A stretch of DNA of 64,000 nt. It comes from Conchocele bisecta. Lineage: Eukaryota > Mollusca > Bivalvia > Lucinida > Thyasiridae. This document shows, in pieces, positions 42,831-55,003 of the stretch. The stretch lies in contig CM055265.1 in NCBI GenBank assembly GCA_029237695.1, positions 117,774,067-117,838,066 of the forward strand, in the 5' to 3' direction. The translations under genes were made by a program, and so were the position numbers. The notes beneath the pieces are model-generated. The model had not been told where the DNA came from and did not search any database. It saw nothing but the letters and a program-made list of their open reading frames with translations. Within the stretch, counting starts at the first letter, position 1, and the number at the start of each line of letters is the position of its first letter.

Positions 42831-45670
42831 GTCTATGCCCGTAGTAACGTCAGCCACTGATGGAGAAATTAGCATAAATACTTCTTGGGATGACATTGAA
42901 CAGCTCAAGATGCAATGGAATGGTTTTTTTCCATATCAAACAGTTAAGCATACTTCTTGGCTCTGAGAAAACGCTTGTTTGATTATGTGGAAAGTCAATA
43001 CTTATAGTTGGTACGTAGCCAGCCAAATTCAGAATTCGTCAACTTCCAATGGATATGTCAATCGCATTACCTATACGTTCGTGTACTGCATTAATACAAT
43101 GATTATTGTTGTTGATATGTAGATAGTATTAGTCATTATAATAGTAAATGACATAATCTGCGTATGACATTCACCTGCATCTGATTATATCGATGTATGC
43201 AACAGACCTGTAATCAGACATTTTGAAGTGGTGGTCTTTTCGAGGAGCTAAGGGCTCGATGCAGCTAGGAAGTCTGTGGACATGAAGATTTTGAAATTCA
43301 GATGGTCTGAAATGCCATTTTCTACATTCTCAGAAAAGACTGAGCACATAATACGACTCTCTTGATTGCATCAATATTATAAAATTACAATATATTGACA
43401 ATAATTCTTATTTCAGTGATTGAAAAAAGTGGATACCAAGGCAGTAGGGGGGAGGGGGAGGTAAGAGTCGACCGACCGCACAGACACACCCTGGTTACGA
43501 GCCTATTGAAACAAATAAAATACATAATTGATGGTCATGGTCATACTAAAGAAAAACATGATATACTTGATGTGTAATGCATTTAAAAAGCCTATCGGCA
43601 GCTAATGTCATCATATGTTATTTGCATAGATTGGGCGGGTAAATACATAGTTGCATACATTGTTGTATCCAGTCATGACATTAGACAAACCGGATCTGCT
43701 GCCAGGTCTTCAACACACTAGAGTCACGTAACCCCTCTCCCCATAAACGTAATATGGCTAGCACTAATTGTATTACTCCTATAATGGGTATACCCTCTTA
43801 ACATGCGCATACGGATCAAGCAAGGGATATCACGCCCCTGGCAAGGATTAACCACATCGTTAAATAACCCGTCACATGCTCCCAATCCCCCACTGTATTT
43901 GTATCCGAAAAACAGTTTTATCCATGCATGCACCAACATATTGTTGATAGATCATGACATTATAAAACTGTACGCATTATGGCAGTCATCTTGATAACAA
44001 AAATGGCGGTTATAAAATATTATGTTTTGTGTTGTCATCATAAACAGCGAAACATTGATATTTTGGCTCTTGAATATGCTATGTCGTTGATGACTACCCT
44101 GCCGTATATATATGTGTTGGAATTGTATCCATGTCGGCGGCCATCTTTGATTTACCTTTTATTTTGCGGCGAAAGATCATTCGATACAGTTTTGAACACC
44201 AGCCTCGCATTGTGAAAAGATTGCAAATATGATTTCCACTAAGGTTTCGTTTCTTTATTATTTTGTCGACCAAAAGCGCCTAAAAACTGGAGCGATACTT
44301 AGCGGTCATCTTGAATATTCCAAATGGTCAAATAGTAATTACATGTATATTATATGGACTCATTCATTTTGTATAAAGGTCACATGCAATAATAACAAAA
44401 ACAATGTGAAAATAATCATTATAAATGTGCGTGAAAGTGTAGCTATTTATTTTAGTTGTTGCACAAACATTTAGTGAACGTCTGGATGAATAGTTGGAGG
44501 CCATAGTGCATTTATATGAACTTGTCAGTGGCGAATTGTTTTATAAGTAATATAAACGTACTTCTATGTACGTAAACGCATAATGTAAGTACCGAACGCC
44601 ATATAATAATAAAGTCAGTATAATGTCAAAATGATATCTGACGGCCATCTTGAAAATCGCAAAATGCAAAGTGATTTGGACCACCCACAAACCGATTCGT
44701 TTCATATACATGTATATCACATGGAAAAATAATCAACAATTAAAATTTATCTGATATTTCAAGCATGTTTTGCACGTACATGTGCATCTAATGCTATAAA
44801 ATATGATTTTGAACTCAGTTAACCTCTTTGCACTTATTGACCCCAAAAGTAACATTGTCCCATCTAATTCGATTGACCTACATGTTCAGGAAGGTATGAT
44901 GTAACAATATAGCATAGTCGTTGCTTTTGGTCTCTTGGGTTGGACAGAAATCGTTTTAAGCCACTTCTCTTCAAAGTGCCTCTCCACTATTGTGTTTGAA
45001 TCTTTTCTGCCATTTTTGTTTTGTCTAAATCCGGATCTAATTTTATATTAAAGGCCCTAAACGGCTCGGTATTATAATTTTCCGATTTTTTCAAACACAA
45101 AAACATGTTTGGCAACTGATTTAGTACACAAAACTAACATATACTGCCTAATAGATACATCTCAAGTCTTGAGATTTACATCTTAATCGCAATGTGAAGA
45201 CAACAAAAACTTGTTTTGTGTACCACTCAGTGCAAAATGTCAATATTGACAATTTCATTTCCGTAACCCAACGGCTTCGGCTCGGAAGCGAGTCGATAAA
45301 TTCCGGCTATCGGAATTCATCGGCCGCGAATCGGGTAGTTGAGGAGTTGACCCGAGCGTCTATCGGAAAATCGATCGGGCTTTGAAACACGCACCTGCTG
45401 TTTGTTTATCAACAACTATTGATATTTTCATCGACTACAAACTCATTTTTGTACCAAAATGAATGCAAACAATTTCAAAGTGTGTGTAAATAGAAACCTG
45501 TTGGATTTATGTGTGGGAAAATCCAATAGGAAGCCAAATTCGGCAACTTGAGCCGTATAGGGGCTTCAAAGTCACCCGCTATTATTAATGTCTAAAGTTC
45601 GACTGAGTCTAAATATGTCTCTATAGCTCTTGGTAAAATCGTGAACTATTTTCATTTGGACCATATATGT
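42831..45670. other. intergenic with GGC(G)GCCATCTTG repeats, no gene
   Basis: A partial unit of the 35500 repeat is at about 43250-43340. (A/G)GCGGTCATCTTG / GGCGGCCATCTTTG / ACGGCCATCTTG occur at about 43981, 44131, 44299 and 44639. ORFs in this stretch do not look coding. Confidence 0.45.
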
Positions 45671-45673
45671 TTA

Positions 45674-45943
45674 TTAATGTATAAACTTTATCAGAAATGC
45701 ATATTTTAAGGACCTGTATACATCGTCGTACTGTTTAGTTTCATAATCGAGACATGGTTTTATTAAAATGCATGTACCTGCTTTATTACTAAATTCTCCA
45801 CTAAAATAAGTATCTCCACCCCATTCCCTCTCCCACTGAAGTTTGTCATTTGTAGTAAAAGGGCGTTTCTTGTACGAATTATATGTTATAGTCATATCCA
45901 ACTTTCGCGGCCACTTTACCTGGACAAAATCCATAGTGACCAC
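45674..45943 (-). pseudogene. non-LTR retrotransposon endonuclease fragment
   Basis: The 89-residue frame has LQWEREWGGDTYFSGEFSNK followed by AGTCILIKP, the W..EWGG...FS...SN..G..IL pattern typical of AP endonuclease domains of L1/Tx1/CR1-type elements. It is short and has no flanking RT. The words CCAACTTTCGCGGCCACTTTACC near 45900 reappear inverted at about 54062. There is no evidence of activity. Confidence 0.6.
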
Positions 45944-46204
45944 ATGGTCAATTTCAGCTGCCCAATACGTTTATCGATATGTAAATCGATAATCCATGTA
46001 CATGTAGTGTGGCTAGTCCACGATTGACCACTGTGACATTCGAATTAACGTGAAAGGTTAACATGTATCTCACTTCCCGAACATGTTCATTTTATTGAAA
46101 ATGACATTTATGACCACGTGAAAATGATTTCCAAAGCTAAATGTGTTTTCCGTAAATGACATCGCAAATATTGTATACCAAATGTGGTATTAAATAGTCT
46201 TCCT

Positions 46205-46620
46205 TTGTACAAATAAAGTTCAAATAAGTTTAGTTTGCATTAAATAATTCGCGATGATTCTGCTTAATTCCCTGTAAATAAAAATAACACATTTCCATTT
46301 ATTGACAATTTTATAATTTGTGACACTTTCACCAATACTAGCTTCGATAATCGGTGGAAATCTCATCAATATTGCCGTGAAATCGAGAGAAAACATGCAA
46401 CGATACAAATAGTTACAACCAGCGTAAGTAATTTTGTAAACTAACGTATTCTGACCAAGATTTATAATTCCCGGGTATGTAAAAAGGGAATTACGTTAAT
46501 TATTTCTAACCATATCAAATAAAGATGAAATTATATTAAGTATTGCAAGTTGCAATTATGTCAAAGATAATCAAATAAGACAAAGCCTATGCTGAAATTA
46601 CAAATCAGTAGAACATGTTT
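46205..46620 (-). repeat. dispersed repeat family Y, copy 1
   Basis: Contains TTCGCGATGATTCTGCTTAA, CATTTCCATTTATTGACAAT and GAGAGAAAACATGCAACGAT blocks. Copies 2 and 3 are at about 47045-47330 and 47710-48110, and a diverged one is at 63535-63780. A leftward ORF (..SVTNYKIVNKWKC..) is kept in all three close copies. Confidence 0.75.
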
Positions 46621-47044
46621 GCCGTACTGCAAATTTAAGAGAAAACTTTTTATTAGGTTCTCATAATTTAACGTTGCACAAATCTGGTAATAAAACAGAG
46701 CAATATATGCCAGTTTAGCATTATCATCCTTATAAACGTGAATTGCACTATTATCAATGGAATTACAAAGTTATTCACACAAATAACATTAATAATATGT
46801 CAGTTGCTATAGGTGTATACTATGATCAGACTGCGCGGATGTAGACCTTATATGCGTGTATGCTATTTTCTAATCGATTTTGAAAATGTGTACGTGTATG
46901 AGCCTGATCGGGGCTTACTCTGTCATTAATCATTATGTAGCATGCACTATAGGTAAATAATTACAGATGACCGATGTACTCGTTATATATATTCTCAGAC
47001 TTATTATTTCGGGCAATATACATATAGCCTAATTCAACGCGGTT
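46621..47044. other. intergenic flank of family Y
   Basis: TATAGGTGTATACTATGATC and GCCTGATCGGGGCTTAC words recur at about 47338 and 47431, so the repeated block is wider than the core. Confidence 0.5.
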
Positions 47045-47330
47045 TAGTTTAGTTTGCAGTAAATAATTCGCGATGAGTCTGCTTAATTCCCTGGAAATAA
47101 AAACAACACATTTCCATTTATTGACAATTTTATAATTTGTGACACTTTCAACAATATTAGTTTCGATAATCCGTATACATCCCGTTAATATTGCCATGAA
47201 ATCAAGAGAAAACATGCAACGATACAAATATTTACAACCAATGAAATTATATTAAGTATTGCAAGTTGCAATTATCTCAAAGATAATCAAATAAGACAAA
47301 GTCTATGCTGAAATTACAAATCAGTAGGTC
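47045..47330 (-). repeat. dispersed repeat family Y, copy 2 (internally deleted)
   Basis: Same blocks as copy 1, but the GTAAAAAGGGAATTAC segment is missing. The leftward ORF 46961-47227 keeps the shared peptide. Confidence 0.75.
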
Positions 47331-47709
47331 AGTTGCTATAGGTGTATACTATGATCAGACTGCGCGAATGCAGACCGTATATGCGTGTATGCTGCTTTCT
47401 AGTCGATTTTTATAATGTGTACATGTATGAGTCTGATCGGGGCTTACACTGTTCGTTAATCATTATGTAGCCTGCACTATAGTTATCCGGAGAAAACAAC
47501 CACACATTCGTAACAATTAGTTAAATAACGTAAATAATTACAGATGACCGATGTACTCGTTATATTTATTCTAGGGCTAGCGAACTTTTTTTAGGTTAAT
47601 AGCTCGGGCAATATACATGTAGCCTAATGCAAAACAGCGATTGAAACCAGTGTATACCCAGATCAAGCTGCGCATCCGCACATTCCGAACGGGGTCTATC
47701 CGGGTTGTA

Positions 47710-48110
47710 CAAATATAGTTCAAGGTTTAGTTTGCAGTAAATAATTCGCGATAATTCTGCTTAATTCCATGTAAATAAAATCAACACATTTCCATTTATT
47801 GACAATTTTGTAATTTGTGACACTTTTAACAATATTAGTTTCAATAATCGGTATAAATCCCGTTAATATTGTCGTGAAATCAAGAGAAAACATGCAATGA
47901 TACAAATATTTACAACCAGTGCAGGTAATCTTGTAAACTAACGTAGTCTGACCAACACTTATAATTCCTGTGTACATGTAAAAAGGGAATTACATGAATT
48001 ATTTCTAGCCAGATCAAATAAAGATGAAATTATATTAAGTATTGCAAGTTGAAATTATCGAGATAATCAAATGAGATAAATTCTATGCTGAAATTACATA
48101 TCAGTAGAAA
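47710..48110 (-). repeat. dispersed repeat family Y, copy 3
   Basis: Full set of blocks, with GTAAAAAGGGAATTAC at about 47979. The leftward ORF 47720-47977 keeps the shared peptide. Confidence 0.75.
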
Positions 48111-49342
48111 ATGTTGGGTACTTTGTTCGCTAATAATTTTACCGACAACACGGTCATGCCTCGGGCATGCCTCGGGATTTTGTTACAGGTAAAATCATAG
48201 CCCTAGGGTTATTTGGAGTATGCTCTGTTTCCACTTTCAAGTTGGAGATACAGGATTAACATTAAAAACAGAAGTTGATGAGAAACTTTTAATAAAGCTA
48301 TTCCAGTTATATATATAAGAAAATGCAAGAAAATACACATGTTTTGTTAGTACATTATCAGTACATTAGAATCGTCTCGATTTTTTAATAAATCCAATTC
48401 CAGTTATATTTCAAACTAGTTTCACATATAGTACATAGAATATATGGGCCGCGCTCTGTGAAAACCAGCCTTAATGACAACGTCATGAAAGGCTGAAAAT
48501 GACGTCGCAAAGTTACGCATACATTTTTAATCTTTACTAATTATGCTATACGGTCCTGTTCAGATTAGAGCGGTGTCGGGTATTTTCGGCCGCCTAAGAC
48601 AGAACCGTACACACTGTACAAACCCAGTTCAGATTTTGGGATTTATTTATAGATTACACTGCATTGCGCAGAGTAACGCTAACCTTCATTTGAACGTGAC
48701 AACCGATTTTCGAAATATGTAGACAAACTCGGGTAAATCTGCATTCATGACTTCATATTGCATGATCATATTTATGAAAAGGTCTTGGTTTACAGATGTC
48801 GTTCTATGGAAAACGATTTAATTTGTAATGGCAATACTTTCTGCACTGTTTGTCGCAAATTTAAAACTCACGGGGAAATGAACATGCGCAATATAAGATA
48901 TCAACTTTGGTTTAAACGTGTTTACTGATGGGGGCGGTTAGTGCCGACGGCCGGTCAGACCCGGCCCCGCTCTACGTGAAAGTGTGTCCACAACGGTTTC
49001 TTTTATTAAAGAAAATGTAAACAGTTGGCTCATTAACTGTGACACTTATTCTGGATAAAATTAGCCACGGATATAACTGGGCATAGGTCTTAATTCATTT
49101 GATTTACTGGTTCACCGTCGAATGTTTCGAAAATCAACATAAAATAAAATTGGGAAATTGTCAGAAAAATAATCGTATCACAGATAAAAAAATATGGTAG
49201 TGCTAATTACGCGGCTCCTGGCATATCGCATCATGTTAACACTGGGCCAAACATGTTTTATTATTTATTATTTAGTGTGTTGGTATTGTGTCACAGGCAT
49301 ATTTAGTGCGAACATAATTGTAGCCACCGAGGGCCCGTTTCA
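48111..49342. other. intergenic, nothing recognised
   Basis: GGTCATGCCTCGGGCATGCC at about 48162 contains a small inverted word. No gene is seen. Confidence 0.4.
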
Positions 49343-49545
49343 CTAAACTTCGTACGACTAAAATGTTCGTAAGTGCAAATCTAGGATCATCTGGAAATTT
49401 CAATTGATTGATTTACATTTATTGAGCATATGCTGCTCAATAAATGTAAATCCAATAATTGTTTACAGAAAAATGTTGTTAATGTGGAATTTAAAGACTA
49501 TCTTAATTTTGTACTTACGAAGTTTAGTGAAACGGGTCCCAGGGA
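49340..49545. mobile_element. palindromic MITE (GGGCCCGTTTCACTAAAC), copy 1
   Basis: Ends GGGCCCGTTTCACTAAACTT and AAGTTTAGTGAAACGGGTCC are inverted; the inner TACGAA / TTCGTA words and the ATTTACATTTATTGAGCATA core also pair. A second copy is at 62753-62993. Confidence 0.85.
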
Positions 49546-49589
49546 CGTAACCTACTGATTTGTATCTCTGTACCTTCTAATATCCCGTC

Positions 49590-50240
49590 AAAAATCACAG
49601 GTAGGACATAATCCCCCCCCCCCCACCCATCCAATGAAAATGTAGCCTAGGACAAAATCACCCCACCCCATAATCAAGGTAAATCATATTCAGTACTTTT
49701 ATTCGCACAATAAACATCAAACATCGAGCAAATTTAGTGAAATATTTTCAGTTGCTCACTACACGTCAAACAAGAAAGAATATGTACGTATCGTTTGTAC
49801 ATTTGTATACTGATGTCGGTCCCAACCGATTACCATTTCAAAGAATTATTCAGCAAAACGATAGGTAAATCCTGTACCAATCATTCATTTCTGTTTGTTT
49901 TAATAAAATTCCTTGTTCAAAATATAGGACAATGGTAATCATCATTATTTACAGTCAATAATGGGTCACATTCAACATACAGCATATTAAGCATGATCAC
50001 ATTATACCAAGCACATGTTAGTATCACAATTACAACCATATCAACGTTTGGTTTCAAAACATATTATGGGGGTGGGGGGATTTTGTACTCCCTTGAATTT
50101 TGATGGGGGGGGATTATGTCATACCTGTGATTTTGGACGGGGGGGAATTTGTCCTACCTGCATTTTAGACGGGGGGGGGGGATCAAAAATCATGGAGGGG
50201 ATTATGTCCGGCGGGGATTTTGTCCGTATCCCACACTGTC
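49590..50240. repeat. C-rich then G-rich GGGGGATT(A)TGTCC repeats
   Basis: 49605-49670 has ACATAATCCCCCCCC and ACAAAATCACCCC. 50060-50235 has the complement-type words GGGGGGATTATGTC, GGGGGGAATTTGTCC. Between them is AT-rich filler. Same family as 351-434. Confidence 0.6.
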
Positions 50241-50244
50241 GTTC

Positions 50245-50878
50245 TCTTTGTACACTGTACTCAGTCCCAAGTCATGAACCTTCCGCCAAATGCACTGGGT
50301 GTAGTGAAAGAAGCAGGCTTTCACTGTGGTGTCTGGGAATACACGCAATACGGGTTCCGCGATGCCACTTCATAATCAAGAAACATATGCACAGGTTGCA
50401 GTTGTAATCCAAATTCAAATTCACCGCCCTTCTGTTCAAGCTGACGGAAGAAAGTTTCATATACAGCAGTCGATTTCCCAGGCATAAAGGCAAACACGAG
50501 TGGATACATATGGCCATCAATACATCCATGAAGAGTGAATAGTTGGTGAAAGAAGCTTGGGCATGTGTGAAACGTCCCGTCGCCGTATATGACCGGTGCC
50601 TCACACAAATGCTGAAGGCAGGATCTTGTAGCAAAAACAAGCATTCTATTGTTGGTCCCGATGTCGATCTGTAGAAAATATTTCCCGCATGTCGTCTTTG
50701 TCCATTCGCCTTCGAGATTGATGTAGGCGGGAATGGTCGGTATATTTGGACGCAGCTTATTCCTCTCTGTGTATAGTGACGTCTTGCATGTCTGATATGT
50801 CGGTACATTTCCTTTATTAAGGATCAAAGAAATGTACACATTTTGATTATATAATAATAAACACTTTTTTATAATCAA
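50245..50878 (-). pseudogene. MULE (Mutator-like) transposase domain fragment
   Basis: The frame 50321-50878 has IYGDGTFHTCPSFFHQLFTL, HGCIDGHMYPLVFAFMPGKS and AVYETFFRQLEQKGG, the conserved core of MULE transposase domains (first Asp of the DDE triad in GDGTF; a second acidic site in LDYEVA). After a stop near 50321 the same frame continues with PASFTTPSAFGGRF, the remains of the CFFH..Q..W segment. It lacks the N-terminal DNA-binding part and the last Glu region. No TIRs could be assigned. It is a decayed fragment; MULE-type domains also occur in domesticated genes, but the stop argues against that here. Confidence 0.75.
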
Positions 50879-51478
50879 CTTACTTTGATGTTCTATTAGT
50901 CAATTGGCTTTACTAATCATCAAAGAACTGTAGATAATTGGATTATTTAACAATTCACACTTTGAAACACTAATTTATACTAAAACTTATAACAACATTG
51001 TATGCCACTTTATCTTTTATTAATATATTTATTTTATTTATATTTACATATACAAGTATAACTGGCATACAATGCTAATTTATTCAAAAAGACTATAGCC
51101 TGAAATCTGCAAAATCCAGTTACCTGTAAAAACCAAATGTGGGACAATCAGGACTACTGGACACTCAAATGTGGGACAATCAGGATTAAACCACCGTAAG
51201 AAGGTGCCCGTTTCAACGAATATCACGGAAATTGCCGAAGATTTCCGTGATACGCTAATTGGAAAATGAAAACAGATGGTGTCATTATTATTATCTAAAC
51301 AGGACCAAAATAATATTAACTTAGAAACATAATTGTTATATGAATAGATAGAAAAATTAATGAGCTAATTGAAAATACCTGTGCGTGTTTTGTAACTATT
51401 ATTATAAAAAGATATTTTGCAATTTTCCCAACGAAAATCGAGAAGAAAAATCACAATTTGCTATATAAATCATATAAC
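50879..51478. other. intergenic, AT-rich
   Basis: AATGTGGGACAATCAGGA is duplicated at about 51136 and 51168. CACGGAAATTGCCGAAGATTTCCGTG at about 51226 is an inverted word. No gene. Confidence 0.45.
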
Positions 51479-53845
51479 AAGAGCTCCGCGGAGCAAAATG
51501 TCCCGCCTAGCGCAGTTTGATAGTACATAAGGAGCTTGTAATAACCTTGGGGTTAGTGAGCAACATGGGCTTTCTGTAGAATGATGGGCTTTCTGTAGAA
51601 TGATGGGCTTTCTGTAGAATGATGCGGGATGTTGTTACAAATGCATGTATGGAATATTAAAGAATAAACTGATTGTTAATTTCTAATTCAGTGACCTTGA
51701 CCTTTGGGGTTAGCGGGTACCATGGGCTTTCTGTAGAATGATGCGAGATGTTTTTACAAATGCATGTATGGCATATTAAAGCATAAACTGAGCGTTAACT
51801 TTTCCAAACAGGAAATTTCTTAATCAGCGACCTTGACCTTTCATGTTTGCGGGCACCATGGGCTTTCTGTAGAATGATGCGGGATGTTGTTACAAATGCA
51901 TATATGAAATATTAAAGCATAAACTGAGCGTTAACTTTCCCAAACACGGACATTTCTAATTCAGTGACCTTGACCTTTGGGGTAAGCAGGCACCATGGGC
52001 TTTCTGTAGAATGATGCGGGATGTTGTTACAAATGCATGTATGGAATATTAAAGCTTAAACTGAGCGTTAACTTTTCCAAACATGGAAATTTCTAAGTCA
52101 ATGACCTTGACCTTTGGGGTTAGCGGGCACCATGGGCTTTCTGTAGAATGATGCGGGATATTGTTACAAATGCATGTATGGAATATTAAAGCATAAACTG
52201 AGCGTTAACTTTTCCAAACACGAACATTTCTCTAAGTCAGTGACCTTGACATTTGGCGTTAGCGGGCATCATGGGCTTTCTGTAGGATGATGCGGAATGT
52301 TGTTACAAATGCATGTATGGAATATTAAAGCATAAACTGAACGTTAACTTTTCCAGACACGGAAATTTCTAAGTCAGTGACCTTGAACTTTGGGGTTTGC
52401 AGGCACCATGGGCTTTCTGTATAATGATGCGGGATGTTGTTACAAATGCATGTATGGAATATTAAAGCATAAACTGAGCGTTAACTTTTCCAAGCACGGA
52501 CATTTCTAAGTCAGCGACCTTGACCTTTGGGGTTTGCGGGCATCATGGGCTTTCCGTAGAATGATGCGGGATGTTGTTACAAATGCATGTATGGAATACT
52601 AAAGCATAAACTGAGCGTTAACTTTTCCAAACACGGAAATTTCTAAGTCAGCGACCTTGACCTTTGGGGTTTGCGGGCACCATGGGCTTTCTGTAGAATG
52701 ATGCGGGATGTTATTACAAATGCATGTATGAAATATTAAAGCATAAACTGAGCGTTAACTTTTCCAAACACGGAAGTTTCTAAGTCAGTGACCTTGACCT
52801 TTGGGGTTAGCGGGCAACATGGGCTTTATGTTGAATGATGTGGGATGTTGTTACAAATGCATGTATGGAATATCAAAGCATAAAGTGAGCGTTAACCTTT
52901 CTAAATACGGAAATTTCTAAGTCAGCGACCTTGACCTTTGGGGTTATCGGGCACCATGGGCTTTCTGTAGAATGATGCGGGATGTTGTTACAGATGCATG
53001 TATGGAATATTAAAGCATAAACTGGGCATTAACTTTTCCAAACACGAACATTTCTAAGTCAGCGACCTTGACCTTTGGGATTAGCTGGCACCATGGGCTT
53101 TCAGTAGAATGATGCGGGATGTTGTTACAAATGCATGTATGGAATATTAACGCATTCCATTGAGGGAAACAGAAGTTACAATAAATTAACCTGAGCGTTA
53201 AGTTTTAGAAACAGAGCTAAACGCAAAAAATTAACGTTGAATGCATGTCAAAAGTATGTCAATGAACCATGAAAACTAGGTTAATGTCACATGGGCTCCC
53301 TGTGTGTGAGATGGTTACACCACAGTGTTGATGTATACCGAAGCATTCCATCAAGGGAAACAGAAGTTTTAATACATTAAACCGAGCGTTAACTTTTCCA
53401 AACACGGAAATTTCTAAGTCAGTGACCTTGACCTTTGGGGTTAGCGGGCACCATGGGATTTCTGTAGAATGATGCGAGATGTTGTTACAAATTCATGTAT
53501 GGAATATTAAAGCATTCCATTGAGGGAAACAGAAGTTACAATGAATTAACATGAGCGTTAAGTTTTAGAAACAGAGCTAAGCGCAAAAACTTAACGTTGA
53601 CTGCATGTGAAAAGTAGGTCAATGAACCATGAAAAGTAGGTGAAGGTCACATGGGCTCCCTCTGTGTGAGATGGTTACACCACAGTGTTAATGTATACCA
53701 AGTATGGAGGTCGTAGGAGTTATAGCTTTCTGGAAACTGAGCTAAACGCAAAAACTTAACGTGAAATGTTGACGCCGACGCCGCCGACGCCGACGGAAAA
53801 GCTATGTCTATGTCACGCTTCTGCTAAAACAGGCGGGACAAAAAA
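51479..53845. mobile_element. interspersed element with a central ~137-bp satellite array
   Basis: The left end is AAGAGCTCCGCGGAGC...ATGTCCCGCC and the right end is GACGGAAAAGCTATGTC...AACAGGCGGGACA, so GTCCCGCC / GGCGGGAC are inverted. The core (about 51563-53150) is about 12 units of ATGGGCTTTCTGTAGAATGA...TAAAGCATAAACTGAGCGTT...GTGACCTTGACCTTTGGGGT. A second, longer unit (CATTCCATTGAGGGAAACAG..) repeats twice at 53140-53700. Ends that are unique with a tandem core recall Helitron/MINE-type bivalve elements. Confidence 0.7.
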
Positions 53846-54842
53846 AACTACTGACTGTGTTTAAAGCTAAAAAGGACCAAAATATTTTTATTTTAAAAAC
53901 ACGATCGAAACATCATAATAAAGTACAATAATTGAAGTTTAAAATGTGACTAGTGCATTTTCAATTGGTTGTGTAGTTTAAAAATTACGTAAGAAACGGT
54001 AATAGTCTCCTATATAATTCCATATAAAAATCGCCGCTACTTATGCAGACTTTCTACAGGTAAGGTGGCCGCGAAAGTTGGATATGAATTATCCTTTATC
54101 CATTGAAATAGTTCTATTCCGATTGCTCTGATTCCACAGGTACACATTTCCTCAAATTATGTATAGAAACAACCATGAAAACCGGACACCAATACAATAT
54201 ATGTGATTTGATGGGTTTCTGGGTTATTTATCTCAGATATTGTCTGTTCATGATTGCAAAGCTCACAAATATATTTCAGAATGCTCAAATACTTGATTTA
54301 CAGTCGAACCTCTCTAAACCGGACACCATTTGAACCCTTTATAGAAGTTTCACTGTAGATACATAAGCATAACCTAAACACAATTTTAAGAAATGTTATT
54401 GTGAGGGTAAACATCCACCATTGCGAATATGCTTATGATTGCTGTGACGCGTGCCAAAGGGATTACGTCACACAAATGTAAAGGTTTTGTGATTTTCAAG
54501 TCATTTTCTCGTGCTAACCGTAATGTAAGCTCGCACCGATTTTTCGCCAAAACGACATAATTAGCCTAGTATGCGATTAACGCACATTGTACAATAAATG
54601 GCAACCTGTTCAACATGTGCTGAGCTATGTTTCATAAAAATAGTCATTCCGTTAGAAAGATATTAAATCTACTGCAAACACATGTAGAAATAATGTCGTC
54701 ACGCCGTTTGAAAACCACGTGTTCCCACAGCCTGGTTTAATTGGGAAACTCTAACCAGTTTGACCATCTCCATTGCGTTCTTTTCTCCTGTGCGTTCGTT
54801 AGAGTACATGCAATTGTCGCTGCTTTCTTTCATAGGTTGAGA
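53846..54842. other. intergenic; transposon-end motif; upstream region of the DUF229 gene
   Basis: CAGTCGAACCTCTCTAAACC at 54302 resembles a Tc/pogo-type terminal repeat, and GGTTTAGAGAGGTTCCACT occurs just after the gap (62149). GTGGCCGCGAAAGTTGGATA at 54067 matches 45895-45915. Promoter elements of the downstream gene cannot be assigned. Confidence 0.4.
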
Positions 54843-55003
54843 ATGAGCCTACTTAATTATCTACAGGGACGAAAGCTGCACACAACTGTTTGTGTAACGG
54901 GCTTAATCATTCTGGTGATGTTCTACACTGCAATATATCTGTTGATCCCGCCTTCATTCTACACGCGACACGAAGACACGGATACCACGACACTGAGGGA
55001 TCA

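Noticed and set aside
50272..50808. 178-residue leftward ORF
   Set aside because: Alternative frame over the MULE fragment; the frame of 50321-50878 carries the recognisable transposase motifs.
51563..53150. CRISPR-like or coding repeat array
   Set aside because: The whole 137-bp unit repeats with no unique spacers and no open frame.
54741..54842. Upstream start for the DUF229 gene
   Set aside because: The ATG at 54843 gives the expected short cytoplasmic tail before the membrane anchor; the extra 34 residues look non-coding.
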